From Acetatifactor sp. (lineage in GTDB: Bacteria; Bacillota; Clostridia; Lachnospirales; Lachnospiraceae), in assembly GCA_016290775.1 (NCBI GenBank), contig JAEEVF010000001.1, forward strand, positions 310,001-374,000: a stretch of DNA of 64,000 nucleotides, read 5' to 3'. Under the pieces are notes generated by a model that saw only the letters and a list, made by a program, of their open reading frames with translations, was not told where the DNA came from and ran no database searches. Shown here piece after piece: positions 25,677 to 35,058 of the stretch. Position numbers and translations under genes: made by a program. Numbering within the stretch: position 1 is the stretch's first letter; every line of letters begins with the position of its first letter.

Positions 25677-26573
25677 ATGAAAAGAACGAAAAGGTTTTCT
25701 TTGCTTTTGGCATGGGTTGTATTGACGATGAACCTGGTGCTTGCTCTGGCAGTGCCGGTGCTCGCTGACATGGGTGAAAAACCTAGTGTTAGCTTGAAAA
25801 TCTTGAATGCACCATCGGAGAATTTTTGCTTAGCGCTTTTTACAAAGGAAGAAGCGCGCAAAGAGGGAGAGAAAGAGAACAAGATTAAAGCATTCCTTGA
25901 ACAAAAGGGTAAGGATGATGCATTCGGCGAGCTGACAAAGAAGGTGTTTGAGTATGAGGGAAACGGGTACGAGGTTGCCTGGAATCCGGTGCATCGGTTT
26001 TTTATTGAGAATTCCGACAATAGCTATTATTCCTGGAACGAAAGATTCTCTTTCTCATATTATGCACCAAGTACGTTCAAGGTATGCGTTGTGACCAAGG
26101 ACAATTGTGTCATGAGTGATCAGGAAATTACGACAACCAGATTTCGTGGTTGCGTCGTGTTTGATTATAAGACGGGCGAGCTCTATGAGGACCTTGAACA
26201 ATACGCTGAGAATGACAGGAATTTTCTAAAAAGATCGATTGGATTTTTCATCTCGACCGTAATGGTCGAGGGCTTTTTGTTACTTGCATTTGGCCTGATC
26301 AGCGTGCGCAATGTTGTCATTTTCCTGATCATGAACCTACTTACGCAGTCATATCTGCATTTTTACAATTGGAGCAATCGCGCAGGCGTCAAATCCGGAA
26401 AGAGTCTGGGCGCCTTCGTGGAACTCCTTGGCCTAGAAATCGTGATCACCATTGTTGAGACTGTTGTATATGCCATCGCCATGAAGGAGAAGAATAATAA
26501 ACGCTGGAAATGCGTTATTTACGGCATTGTGGCGAATCTGATCTCCGCATGTTTTGGATTACTACTTCCATAG
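25677..26573 (+). CDS. Exported protein with C-terminal membrane segments, unknown function
   Basis: The 298-aa product begins with a signal peptide ending near VLADMGEKPSV. A soluble outward domain (about 30-185) follows, then three or four hydrophobic helices from about residue 190 to the end. The ADMG-x-KP-S start is one I associate with an uncharacterised Firmicute family. The decayed copy directly upstream shows this was a tandem duplication. SD GGGGGG lies before the ATG. I do not recognise a function. Confidence 0.7.
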   Translation: MKRTKRFSLLLAWVVLTMNLVLALAVPVLADMGEKPSVSLKILNAPSENFCLALFTKEEARKEGEKENKIKAFLEQKGKDDAFGELTKKVFEYEGNGYEVAWNPVHRFFIENSDNSYYSWNERFSFSYYAPSTFKVCVVTKDNCVMSDQEITTTRFRGCVVFDYKTGELYEDLEQYAENDRNFLKRSIGFFISTVMVEGFLLLAFGLISVRNVVIFLIMNLLTQSYLHFYNWSNRAGVKSGKSLGAFVELLGLEIVITIVETVVYAIAMKEKNNKRWKCVIYGIVANLISACFGLLLP

Positions 26574-26586
26574 GAGGACATAGGAA

Positions 26587-27720
26587 TTGAGTGGATTTGA
26601 TGAAAGAAAACTGACGGCGTACTTGGATTCCCTGCTGGATCTGGGGATTCCTTCCGTGGATCTCATTGTATATGAAAACCACAAGCAGATCTATCGGCAT
26701 CTGAACGGAACGGTAAACAAGGAGAAAACGGAAGCAGTTGCCAAGGATCAAAGGTACTTGATGTTTTCCATGACTAAGGTGCAGACCATGACTGCCATTT
26801 TGCAACTTGTGGAACAGGGGAAGCTTTCTTTGGAGGATGAAGTCGCAAAGTTTCTTCCTGCCTATGGGAACCTCACGGTAAAGACGAAGGACGGGACGGA
26901 GCCGCTCAAGTGGCCCTTGAAGATCCGCCATCTGGTTTCCATGCAGTCGGGTCTGGACTATGACCTCGAACGCCCCGGAATTGTTCGCGTCCTCAAGGAG
27001 AAGGGACAGGCGGCAACGACGCGGGAGATCGTGGACGCATTTGCCGAGACGCCGTTAAACTTCCAGCCGGGCACGCATTTTTGCTATAGCTTAAGCCATG
27101 ACGTGGCGGCGGCGATCATTGAAGTGGTCAGCGGAATGTCCTTTGGCGAATACCTTAGGAAAAACATCTGGGAACCGCTTGGCATGAGGGATACGTTCTT
27201 TGCAAAGCCCGTAAATGACGGCCTTGAGCGCCTTGCGCAGCAATATATCGCAACGGACGACGGGATCGTTCCCATGGAGCAGACTTGTAATTATCAGCTT
27301 TCGGAATGCTATGAGAGCGGCGGCGCAGGGCTTGTGAGCAACACCGAGGATTATGCGATCCTTGCAGATGCGATCGCCTGCGGCGGCGTTTCATCGCAAG
27401 GCGTTCGGATCCTTAAACCCGAAACGGTGGAGCGGATCAAGCAAAACCTCCTTTATGGTGAGGCACTCGGCGACATCGCGACGACCATGGGAAGAGTGGG
27501 ATATGGCTATGGCTGCGGCATGCAGGTGTTGCTGAATCCCGAAGCGGTTGGCTCGACTGCTCCGGCAGGCGTCTTTGGCTGGGACGGCGCGGCAGGCGCT
27601 GCCATCCAGATGGACACGGCATCGAAGAGAAGCTTCGTTTACCTCATGCACGTAAGAAATTGCGGCATGGCATATGGCGTGATCCATCCGACGCTGCGCG
27701 ACATGATATTCGGGAAGTAA
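26587..27720 (+). CDS. Serine hydrolase of the class C beta-lactamase/PBP-like family
   Basis: The 377-aa protein has the Ser-x-x-Lys motif in MFSMTKVQTM (nucleophile Ser), a Tyr motif in FCYSLSHDV and the late GWDGAAG loop in place of KTG/HTG. There is no signal peptide, so it is a cytoplasmic esterase or peptidase-like member rather than a drug-resistance enzyme. It starts at TTG 26587, supported by GGAGG at 26573-26577. Its substrate cannot be inferred from context. Confidence 0.85.
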   Translation: MSGFDERKLTAYLDSLLDLGIPSVDLIVYENHKQIYRHLNGTVNKEKTEAVAKDQRYLMFSMTKVQTMTAILQLVEQGKLSLEDEVAKFLPAYGNLTVKTKDGTEPLKWPLKIRHLVSMQSGLDYDLERPGIVRVLKEKGQAATTREIVDAFAETPLNFQPGTHFCYSLSHDVAAAIIEVVSGMSFGEYLRKNIWEPLGMRDTFFAKPVNDGLERLAQQYIATDDGIVPMEQTCNYQLSECYESGGAGLVSNTEDYAILADAIACGGVSSQGVRILKPETVERIKQNLLYGEALGDIATTMGRVGYGYGCGMQVLLNPEAVGSTAPAGVFGWDGAAGAAIQMDTASKRSFVYLMHVRNCGMAYGVIHPTLRDMIFGK

Positions 27721-27752
27721 AGAAAATACAGGTTGATTGGGGGTACTTTTAC

Positions 27753-28868
27753 ATGACGGAAAACAGACCATTTGTGCCTTGGGAGCAAATGAATGATTTT
27801 ATGGTTGATGCATTCGTGGGTTATGGCGTGCCAAGAGAGGATGCGAAGATCTGCGCGGACGTTCTTCTTGAGTCTGACAGAAGAGGCATCGAGAGCCATG
27901 GTTGCAATCGTTTTAAGCCCATTTACATTGACAGGATCGTGAAGGGGACGCTGCTTCCCGTAACAAAGCTTGAAATTCTCAAGGAGACGCCCACTACGGT
28001 GGTCATGGATGCTCACGACGGCATGGGCATGGTGGCAAGCTACCACATGATGAAGAAACTCATCGAGAAGGCCAAGACCTATGGCATGGCAGGCGGCGCG
28101 ATCCGTAACAGCACACATTACGGCATAGCTGGCTATTGGACTGGCATGGCATGCAACGAAGGTCTGATCGGCATCACTGGCACGAACGCAAGGCCCTCCA
28201 TTGCGCCGACCTTTGGCGTAGAGAACATGCTGGGGACCAATCCATTGACGTTCTCGATCCCGACGGACGAAGAGTTCCCGTTCTGCTTAGACTGCGCGAC
28301 CTCCATCGTGCAGCGCGGAAAGATTGAATATTACGCAAGAGAAGGCAAGCCCGTGCCTGCAGGCATGGTGGTTTCTGAACAGGGAGAAGCCCTGACGGAC
28401 AGTGCGCAGATCCTGAAAGATCTTGTCGCAGGGACGGCAGCCCTTGCGCCCCTTGGCGGCATTGGCGATGAGATGGCAGGCTATAAGGGCTATGGCTATG
28501 CGACCGTTGTCGAGATCCTTTCAGCGGCGCTTTCCGGCGGTGAGTTTATGAAGGCCCTTACTGGCGTGGATGAGAACGGAAAGCCGAAGATGTACCACTT
28601 AGGGCACTTCTTCTTCGTGGTGGATCCGGAAGCGTTCATGGGGCTTGAGGAGTTTAAGAAGATCGCAGGCGAGATCTGCCGCGCCCTTCGCGCTTCGAAA
28701 AAGGCACCGGGAGAAAGCAGGATCTACACGGCAGGTGAAAAGGAGCATGACGTGTGGCTCTTCCGCAAGGACAAGGGCGTGCCCGTCGGCGAAGCAGTGC
28801 AAAAGGACATTCTGACCGTAAGGGATGCACTTGGACTGGATTATCATTTCGCGTTTGAAGACAAGTAA
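27753..28868 (+). CDS. Ldh-family (malate/L-lactate/ureidoglycolate) NAD(P)-dependent dehydrogenase
   Basis: The 371-aa enzyme belongs to the MDH2/YlbC/DpkA family, not the classical Rossmann dehydrogenases. It has the RRGIESHG motif with the catalytic His, NSTHYGIAGYW, the TNARPSIAP segment and the GYKGYGYATVVEILSAALSG region. It oxidises a 2-hydroxyacid or reduces a ketoacid or imine; the substrate is unknown. I chose ATG 27753 with GGGGG at 27738-27742. It ends 28 bp before cbiF. Confidence 0.85.
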   Translation: MTENRPFVPWEQMNDFMVDAFVGYGVPREDAKICADVLLESDRRGIESHGCNRFKPIYIDRIVKGTLLPVTKLEILKETPTTVVMDAHDGMGMVASYHMMKKLIEKAKTYGMAGGAIRNSTHYGIAGYWTGMACNEGLIGITGTNARPSIAPTFGVENMLGTNPLTFSIPTDEEFPFCLDCATSIVQRGKIEYYAREGKPVPAGMVVSEQGEALTDSAQILKDLVAGTAALAPLGGIGDEMAGYKGYGYATVVEILSAALSGGEFMKALTGVDENGKPKMYHLGHFFFVVDPEAFMGLEEFKKIAGEICRALRASKKAPGESRIYTAGEKEHDVWLFRKDKGVPVGEAVQKDILTVRDALGLDYHFAFEDK

Positions 28869-28895
28869 AGCGCGGCATTTGAAAGAGGAGTACGG

Positions 28896-29669
28896 ATGGT
28901 ATATTTTGTCGGCGCCGGAAGCGGCGCGGTGGATCTGATCACGGTTCGCGGTAAGAATCTCCTGGAAAAGGCGGACGTGGTCATCTACGCGGGTTCTCTT
29001 GTGAATCCGGAGCTCTTGCAATATGCAAAAAAGGATTGTGAGTACTATAACAGCGCAAAGCTTACGCTGCCCGAGATCATAGACTTGATGGTGAAGGCAG
29101 AGCGCGAAGGAAAGATGACGGTCCGCCTGCACACGGGAGAGCCAAGCATTTACGGCGCGATCCGGGAGCAGATGGATGCGCTGGACGAGCAGGGGATCGC
29201 ATACGAATGCTGCCCGGGCGTGAGTGCTTGCTTTGGCGCGGCGGCGTCCCTAAATCTGGAATATACCCTCCCAGAGGTTTCACAGTCACTCATTATCACA
29301 AGAATGGCAGGAAAAACAAGCGTCCCCAAGAAGGAATCCATTGAAAGCTTCGCGGCGCATGGCGCCAGCATGGCGATCTATTTAAGCGCAGGCATGTTAG
29401 AGGAACTGTCGAAACGACTGATTGCGGGCGGATATAAGAATGACACGCCCTGCGCCATTGTTTACAAGGCGACGTGGCCTGACGAAGAAAAGTATTTCTG
29501 CACGGTGGAGACCTTGCCGAAGGTGGCGGCAGAGCATGGGATCACAAAGATCGCAGTCGTTCTTGTGGGCGATGCGATCGCACAGAGTGGGTATGCAAAA
29601 TCAAGGCTTTACGCACCGGAATTCGAGACGGAATTTCGTAAGGCAAAGACAGAAGCTGAGGACGCATGA
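28896..29669 (+). CDS. cbiF: Cobalt-precorrin-4 C11-methyltransferase
   Basis: This SAM-dependent tetrapyrrole methylase has the family N-terminus VYFVGAGSGAVDLITVRG (compare GAGPGDPDLIT), YAGSLVNPELL, and LHTGEPSIYGAIREQM, which distinguishes CbiF/CobM from the other methylases. At 257 aa it is normal in length. It opens the second cobalamin block (cbiF-G-H-JET-A). AGAGGAG precedes the ATG. Confidence 0.95.
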   Translation: MVYFVGAGSGAVDLITVRGKNLLEKADVVIYAGSLVNPELLQYAKKDCEYYNSAKLTLPEIIDLMVKAEREGKMTVRLHTGEPSIYGAIREQMDALDEQGIAYECCPGVSACFGAAASLNLEYTLPEVSQSLIITRMAGKTSVPKKESIESFAAHGASMAIYLSAGMLEELSKRLIAGGYKNDTPCAIVYKATWPDEEKYFCTVETLPKVAAEHGITKIAVVLVGDAIAQSGYAKSRLYAPEFETEFRKAKTEAEDA

Positions 29670-29711
29670 GCAAGTTGGGGCTTCGCATGCGTCATGGAAG
29701 GGGAAAAACGA

Positions 29712-30743
29712 ATGATCCTTCGGGTTTGTACGTTTACAAAGCAGGGAGATGAGCTTTCGCATCAATTGTTTGACACATGGGAAGGGATGATCGTGCAAAT
29801 GCGCGGTGATCAGTCTCTGGAAGCATGGGTCAGGGATTGCTTTGCTTGGCATCTCCCGATTTTGTTTATTGGGGCTTGCGGCATTGCCGTACGCGCCATT
29901 GCGCCCCATGTTCAGGACAAGCTTTCGGACAGTGCCGTTCTAGTCATGGATGAGAAAGGGGAGTTCGTGATCCCGATCCTTTCCGGTCACGCCGGAGGTG
30001 CAAATTCAATTGCAAGAAAGATTGCGGCGCGCACTGGCGCAAGGCCCGTGATCACGACGGCAACTGACGTGGAAGGCCTTTTTTCAGTGGACGTGTTTGC
30101 CGTGCAAAACGGGCTGCGTATTTGGAACCGAGAAGGGATCCGTAAGGTTTCGTCAAAGCTTCTTGCAGGCGAAAAGGTGAAGATCGCCTGGGAAGAAGAC
30201 ATTCTTTGTGAGGACAAGGTTCTTCCAAAAGGTCTTGAGAAAGTCGCGTTTAAAGAAAACTATGTGGACGTAAGGATCGTGACAAAACAAACCGAAGCGC
30301 TATATGAAACCGAACCGAAAGGCCAGGCGCTTTTGCTTGTCGCCAAGGACCTGGCCATTGGCATGGGATGCAAAAAGGGAAAGAGCACAGAGGAGCTACG
30401 GAGCTTTCTCTTATGGCATTTGCCGGAGCATTGGGAGAGAGACGCCTTTGCCATCGCGTCGATCGATCTTAAGGCAAAGGAAGAGGGGCTTGGGATGGTT
30501 TCGTCGTTCTATCATCTGCCCTTTTTGGTATATTCCGCCGAAGAACTCAAAAGAGTTCCCGGTACTTTTTCAGAATCGGAATTCGTCCGGGAGACGACAG
30601 GGGTCGGAAACGTGTGCGAGCGTGCGGCTCTGTGCGCGGCAGGAGACGGCGGTGAGCTGATCACTCGAAAGACCGCCGGCGATGGCATCACCCTTGCCGT
30701 GGCAAGGCGTAAGATAAGATTATCGTTTGGGAGCAAAGCATGA
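29712..30743 (+). CDS. cbiG: Cobalt-precorrin-5A hydrolase
   Basis: It opens the delta-lactone with loss of acetaldehyde. The N-terminal part contains LPILFIGACGIAVRAIAPHVQDKLSD and VIPILSGHAGGANSIARKIA. The C-terminal domain carries LAIGMGCKKGKSTEEL and TTGVGNVCERAAL. I chose ATG 29712, preceded by GGAAGGGG. The stop overlaps the cbiH start (ATGA). Confidence 0.95.
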   Translation: MILRVCTFTKQGDELSHQLFDTWEGMIVQMRGDQSLEAWVRDCFAWHLPILFIGACGIAVRAIAPHVQDKLSDSAVLVMDEKGEFVIPILSGHAGGANSIARKIAARTGARPVITTATDVEGLFSVDVFAVQNGLRIWNREGIRKVSSKLLAGEKVKIAWEEDILCEDKVLPKGLEKVAFKENYVDVRIVTKQTEALYETEPKGQALLLVAKDLAIGMGCKKGKSTEELRSFLLWHLPEHWERDAFAIASIDLKAKEEGLGMVSSFYHLPFLVYSAEELKRVPGTFSESEFVRETTGVGNVCERAALCAAGDGGELITRKTAGDGITLAVARRKIRLSFGSKA

Positions 30744-31492
30744 GTAAGACCATCGAAGTGATAGGCATGGGGCCCGGAAGCCTTGAGGGAATGACCTTAG
30801 AGGCCAAGCGGGCATTGGAGAGCTGCGACGTGATCGTCGGCTATACAAAGTACGTAGAATTGCTATCGACCTATTTCCCGCAAAAGGAATTTGTGACAAC
30901 GGGAATGCGACAGGAGATCGAGCGTTGCAGGGCGTGCTTTGACCTTGCTTCGCAGGGAAAGCGCGTTGCCCTGGTCTGCAGCGGAGATGCAGGCGTCTAC
31001 GGTATGGCAGCGCCCATGTTTGAACTCCTTCCGGAATATAAAAACAAACCTGGATATGAAGAGATCGAGGTGAGCGTCATCGCAGGCGTAACGGCCGCAA
31101 ACAGCGGCGCGGCGCTCCTTGGCGCACCCCTAAATCATGACTATTGCGTGATCAGTTTGAGCGACCTGCTCACGCCGTGGGAAACCATTGAAAAAAGGCT
31201 GCAGGCTGCGATCGCGGGGGACTTTGCCATTGCGATCTATAATCCCTCCAGCCATAAGCGCAAAGACTACCTAAAGAGGGCATGCGAGATCATGCTCAGT
31301 GCCGGCGCGGCGCCGGATCGTGCCTGCGGCTACGTGAAAAACATCGGACGCGAAGACACGCAGATCCAAACCTGCACCTTGCAGGAACTTGCTGATGCAG
31401 ACGCAGACATGTTTACCACGGTGTTTGTCGGGAATTCCCAGTCTTTTATAAGGGACGGGAAGCTGATCACCAAGCGGGGGTATTCCATATGA
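30740..31492 (+). CDS. cbiH: Cobalt-precorrin-3 C17-methyltransferase
   Basis: This tetrapyrrole methylase carries GMGPGSLEGMTLEAKRAL at the start, YTKYVELL, and the CobJ/CbiH-type VCSGDAGVYGMAAPMFEL and SVIAGVTAANSGAALLGAPLNHDYC. It methylates C17 with ring contraction. At 250 aa it is a standalone short form without an iron-sulfur extension. It overlaps cbiG and the next gene by 4 bp each. Confidence 0.95.
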   Translation: MSKTIEVIGMGPGSLEGMTLEAKRALESCDVIVGYTKYVELLSTYFPQKEFVTTGMRQEIERCRACFDLASQGKRVALVCSGDAGVYGMAAPMFELLPEYKNKPGYEEIEVSVIAGVTAANSGAALLGAPLNHDYCVISLSDLLTPWETIEKRLQAAIAGDFAIAIYNPSSHKRKDYLKRACEIMLSAGAAPDRACGYVKNIGREDTQIQTCTLQELADADADMFTTVFVGNSQSFIRDGKLITKRGYSI

Positions 31493-33621
31493 AACCAGTA
31501 CTGATTTATGCCGGCACGACGGAGGGCAGGGTGCTGTCCCAAAGGCTTGCCGAGAAAGGCGTTCCATGCGAGGTCTGCGTGGCGACGGAATATGGCAGCA
31601 GGGTGATGCAGGAGGCGGAAAAGAAAGAGAACCTGACGGTGAGGCAGGGACGCCTTTTGCCGGAAGAAATGCGCTCCATGACCATGGCGGGTGAGTATGC
31701 GGCCGTCGTGGATTGCACGCATCCCTATGCAACGCTTGTCACGGAAAACATCAAAAAAAGCTTGGAAGGACTTGAAGTTCCTTACTTCCGCGTTCTTCGC
31801 AAAACGAAAGAACATGAGGACGCATGCCAGTATTTTGACTCCGCCGAGGAGGCGGCAAAGAGCCTTGCGACAACGAATGGGAAGATCCTTCTGACCACGG
31901 GCAGCAAGGAATTAGAATGCTTTTGCAAAGACGCGTCACTTCGTGAGCGCCTGGTCGTTCGCGTTCTTCCCGGAAGGGAGAGCTTGGAGCTTTGTCTGCA
32001 AAATGGCCTTGAGGGGAAGCAGATCATTGCAATGCAAGGGCCCTTTACGAAGGACATGAATCTGGCAATTCTTCGCCAGTATGAGATCACGGGACTTGTC
32101 ACGAAGGAGAGCGGAAAGGCAGGCGGCATGGACGAAAAGCTCCTTGCCGCGAAGGAAGCGGGAATCCCTTGTTACGTGATCCGCAGACCGAACACGGAGG
32201 CTGGTGAGTCTGGGCGAACTCTTTCGGAGGTTTACGGAGAGGTGCTTTCGCTTGAAGGAGTTTCTTTGGCAGATGAGCCTTGTTGCGCGCTGGACGTGGT
32301 TCTTGCCGGCATTGGCATGGGCAAGGAAGAATCTCGCAGCGTTGCGCTCGAGAGAAGGCTGATGGAGACGGACTATCTTTTCGGCGCCGAGAGAATGATC
32401 CAAGGCCTGCCGGCAAAGAAGGGCAGCTTTGCATATTATCTCGAAAAAGACATCGTTCCCTGTCTGGAAGGATTGCAAAGGGAACACTTGGAAGACCTGA
32501 AGATCACCATTCTTTTTTCAGGGGATCCAGGGTTCTTTAGCGGTGCGCAAAAGCTCTATGAAGCCTTGCGCGGAAAGGCAGGCATGAGCGTTCGGATCCT
32601 TCCGGGGATTTCAACGGTTTCGGCACTTGGCTCCAAGCTTGGGATCAGCTGGCAGGACGCCATGATCGTCAGCACGCATGGGACAAAGAAAGAAAACTGG
32701 AAAGCAGAGATGCTTTTTGGAATGCGCCGTGGGCGGAAGATCTTCTTCCTCACTTCCGGGGCAGAGGACATTCGAGAGATCGCGCAGCTTCTTATGGAAC
32801 AAGGTTTTCAGGATGTATATGACATGTGCCTCGGTTATCAGCTCTCGTATGAAAACGAGAAGGTTTGGGAGTGCTGCGCAAGCGATGCGCTCAAGGTTTC
32901 AGAAAAAGGGTTATACGCAGGGTTTCTTGTGCCGATAAACATTAAAAGTTCGGCGAATGGATCGGCCGCATATGCTGCGCCCCGAAATGGTCAGATCGTG
33001 CCAGGCTGGAGGGATGAAGCCTTTGAGAGAGGCGACGTTCCAATGACGAAGGAAGAGGTGCGGACCATCTCGATCAGCAAACTTGCCTTGACGGAAAAGG
33101 CGGTTGTTTACGACATAGGAAGCGGTACGGGCTCCGTTGCCATGGAGATTGCGGCGCTTTCACCGCAGATTGCGGTATATGCCATTGAATGTAAGCAGGA
33201 AGCGGTTTCCCTGATCCAAAAGAATAAGGAACGCCTTGGCGCGTCCATGGTACAGGTGGTAAATGGAATGGCTCCGGAAGCCCTCGCAGGCCTCCCTGCG
33301 CCGACGCACGCATTCATCGGCGGGAGCAGAGGGAACCTTCCTGAAATCCTGAATGCCTTATATCAAAAGAATCCGACGATGCGGATCGTCATGAACGCGA
33401 TCAGCTTAGAGAGCATCGCCCAAATGCAAGAGCTTGTAAAGAAGTATCCCGTAGGGGACCTTGACGTAACGACGGTTTCGGTCAGCAAGGCAAAACAGGT
33501 GGGGAATTACCATCTCATGCAGGCCGCAAACCCCGTGACCATCTTTTCTTTCACGTTTCGCGAGAAGGAAAAGCCTACGGTAGAAGAGTATTTTAACGGA
33601 GAAGGTGCTATTTTAACTTAG
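31489..33621 (+). CDS. cbiJET: Triple fusion CbiJ-CbiE-CbiT
   Basis: The 710-aa protein carries three successive enzymes. Residues about 1-255 are cobalt-precorrin-6A reductase (IYAGTTEGRVLSQRLAEKG, VDCTHPYA, VLPGRES, KESGKAGGMDEKLLAA). Residues about 265-470 are the C5 methylase CbiE (LAGIGMGKEESRS, FSGDPGFFSGAQKL, LPGISTVSALGSKLG). Residues about 510-700 are the C15 methylase/decarboxylase CbiT (VPMTKEEVRTISISKL, YDIGSGTGSVAMEIA, AFIGGSRGNLPEI). The frame is unbroken. The fused order joins steps that follow each other (reduction, C5/C15 methylation and decarboxylation). CbiET fusions are common; adding CbiJ is rarer. Confidence 0.92.
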   Translation: MKPVLIYAGTTEGRVLSQRLAEKGVPCEVCVATEYGSRVMQEAEKKENLTVRQGRLLPEEMRSMTMAGEYAAVVDCTHPYATLVTENIKKSLEGLEVPYFRVLRKTKEHEDACQYFDSAEEAAKSLATTNGKILLTTGSKELECFCKDASLRERLVVRVLPGRESLELCLQNGLEGKQIIAMQGPFTKDMNLAILRQYEITGLVTKESGKAGGMDEKLLAAKEAGIPCYVIRRPNTEAGESGRTLSEVYGEVLSLEGVSLADEPCCALDVVLAGIGMGKEESRSVALERRLMETDYLFGAERMIQGLPAKKGSFAYYLEKDIVPCLEGLQREHLEDLKITILFSGDPGFFSGAQKLYEALRGKAGMSVRILPGISTVSALGSKLGISWQDAMIVSTHGTKKENWKAEMLFGMRRGRKIFFLTSGAEDIREIAQLLMEQGFQDVYDMCLGYQLSYENEKVWECCASDALKVSEKGLYAGFLVPINIKSSANGSAAYAAPRNGQIVPGWRDEAFERGDVPMTKEEVRTISISKLALTEKAVVYDIGSGTGSVAMEIAALSPQIAVYAIECKQEAVSLIQKNKERLGASMVQVVNGMAPEALAGLPAPTHAFIGGSRGNLPEILNALYQKNPTMRIVMNAISLESIAQMQELVKKYPVGDLDVTTVSVSKAKQVGNYHLMQAANPVTIFSFTFREKEKPTVEEYFNGEGAILT

Positions 33622-33632
33622 AGGAGGGAGCC

Positions 33633-35033
33633 ATGTCCAAGCCTAGGATCATGTTTGCCGCGCCGAAAAGCGGCAGCGGAAAGACCGTACTAACCTGTGC
33701 GTTTTTGCAGATCATGAAGTTTCGCGGGATCAAGGCGCGTTCCATGAAATGTGGGCCGGATTACATCGACCCTATGTTTCATCGAAAAGTTCTTGGCATT
33801 CCGGCCAGAAACGTAGACCTTTTTTTCACAAATGAAGAGGTCACGAAGGCTTTGTTTCATCTCGAGGAAGAGGATTATGAACTTACGGTGATGGAAGGCG
33901 TGATGGGGCTTTATGACGGCCTGGCGGGGGTCCGCGAAGAGGCCTCCAGCTATCATATGGCAAAGACGCTGAAGCTTCCCGTTGTTTTGATTGTGAACGC
34001 AAAGGGCATGGGGCGATCCGTCCTTGCGGAGATCGCAGGTTTTCTTTCGATGGATCATGAGAAAAGGATCCGCGGCGTGCTCTTAAACCAAGTGAGCAAA
34101 GCACAATATGAGGGCATTGCGCCGCTCATTGAAAAGGAGCTGGGGATCGAGGCGCTGGGGTATTTCCCGGGACAAAAGGAGATTGAGCTGGAAAGCCGTT
34201 ATCTGGGATTAAAGCTTCCGTTTGAGATCGATGGCCTTCGGGCGAAGGTGATCGAGGCCGCAAAACAGTTGGAAGAGTCGGCCAGGATCGACCGCATATT
34301 ACAGATCGCAGAAGAAGAAAACGAGAAGTACCCTTACGCGGCGAAAGAATTCTCCTGGCTTTCAGGTCCAAAAGAGCAAGGGGAGAGTTTTCGCATTGGC
34401 GTTGCCATGGACGAGGCCTTTTGCTTTTACTATGAGGACAATTTCAGGCTTCTCAAAAATGCGGGCGCGGAGATTGTTTTCTTCTCACCGCTCCATGACA
34501 AAGAGCTTCCTTCGGGCTTAAGCGGGATATTGCTTGGCGGCGGTTATCCGGAAATGTTTGCGAAGGAACTGTCCGAGAACGTTGGGATGCGAAACAGCAT
34601 CAAGAATGCAATTAGCGCCGGAATGCCCTCTCTGGCGGAGTGTGGCGGCTTTATGTACCTGCATGAGGCATTGAATCCCCTTGTCGGTGAGGCGTATCCC
34701 ATGATCGGCGTGGTTTCTGGAAGCTGTAAGAATGCGGGAAAGCTCATACGGTTTGGTTATTGCACATATCGGTTCTCCAAGGAGTTTGAACAGCCGGACG
34801 GCGCCGCGTCTGAGGTGAAAAACCTGAATGAGATCCAAGCCCATGAGTTCCATTATTTTGAGAGCACGGCCTGCGGAGAAGACTGTACGGCCGAAAAGCC
34901 CGTGACAGGAAAAAGCTGGGCGTGTGGATATTTTGGAGAGAACCATTTCTGGAGTTTTGGACATTTGTATTATCCGTCCAATCCGGGATTTGCAAAATGG
35001 TTTGCGGAGCGCTGCAAAGCTTATCGGCAGTAG
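33633..35033 (+). CDS. cbiA: Cobyrinate a,c-diamide synthase
   Basis: This ATP- and glutamine-dependent enzyme amidates the a and c acetate chains. The synthetase domain starts with FAAPKSGSGKTV (P-loop) and contains MKCGPDYIDPMFH and MEGVMGLYDG. The C-terminal glutaminase carries LLGGGYPEMFAKEL and the Cys in SLAECGGFMYL, with His in the closing SFGHLYYPSNP. Length 466 aa is normal. AGGAGGG precedes the ATG. Confidence 0.96.
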   Translation: MSKPRIMFAAPKSGSGKTVLTCAFLQIMKFRGIKARSMKCGPDYIDPMFHRKVLGIPARNVDLFFTNEEVTKALFHLEEEDYELTVMEGVMGLYDGLAGVREEASSYHMAKTLKLPVVLIVNAKGMGRSVLAEIAGFLSMDHEKRIRGVLLNQVSKAQYEGIAPLIEKELGIEALGYFPGQKEIELESRYLGLKLPFEIDGLRAKVIEAAKQLEESARIDRILQIAEEENEKYPYAAKEFSWLSGPKEQGESFRIGVAMDEAFCFYYEDNFRLLKNAGAEIVFFSPLHDKELPSGLSGILLGGGYPEMFAKELSENVGMRNSIKNAISAGMPSLAECGGFMYLHEALNPLVGEAYPMIGVVSGSCKNAGKLIRFGYCTYRFSKEFEQPDGAASEVKNLNEIQAHEFHYFESTACGEDCTAEKPVTGKSWACGYFGENHFWSFGHLYYPSNPGFAKWFAERCKAYRQ

Positions 35034-35058
35034 CCGTTTTTGTCATTAGGAGGAGATC

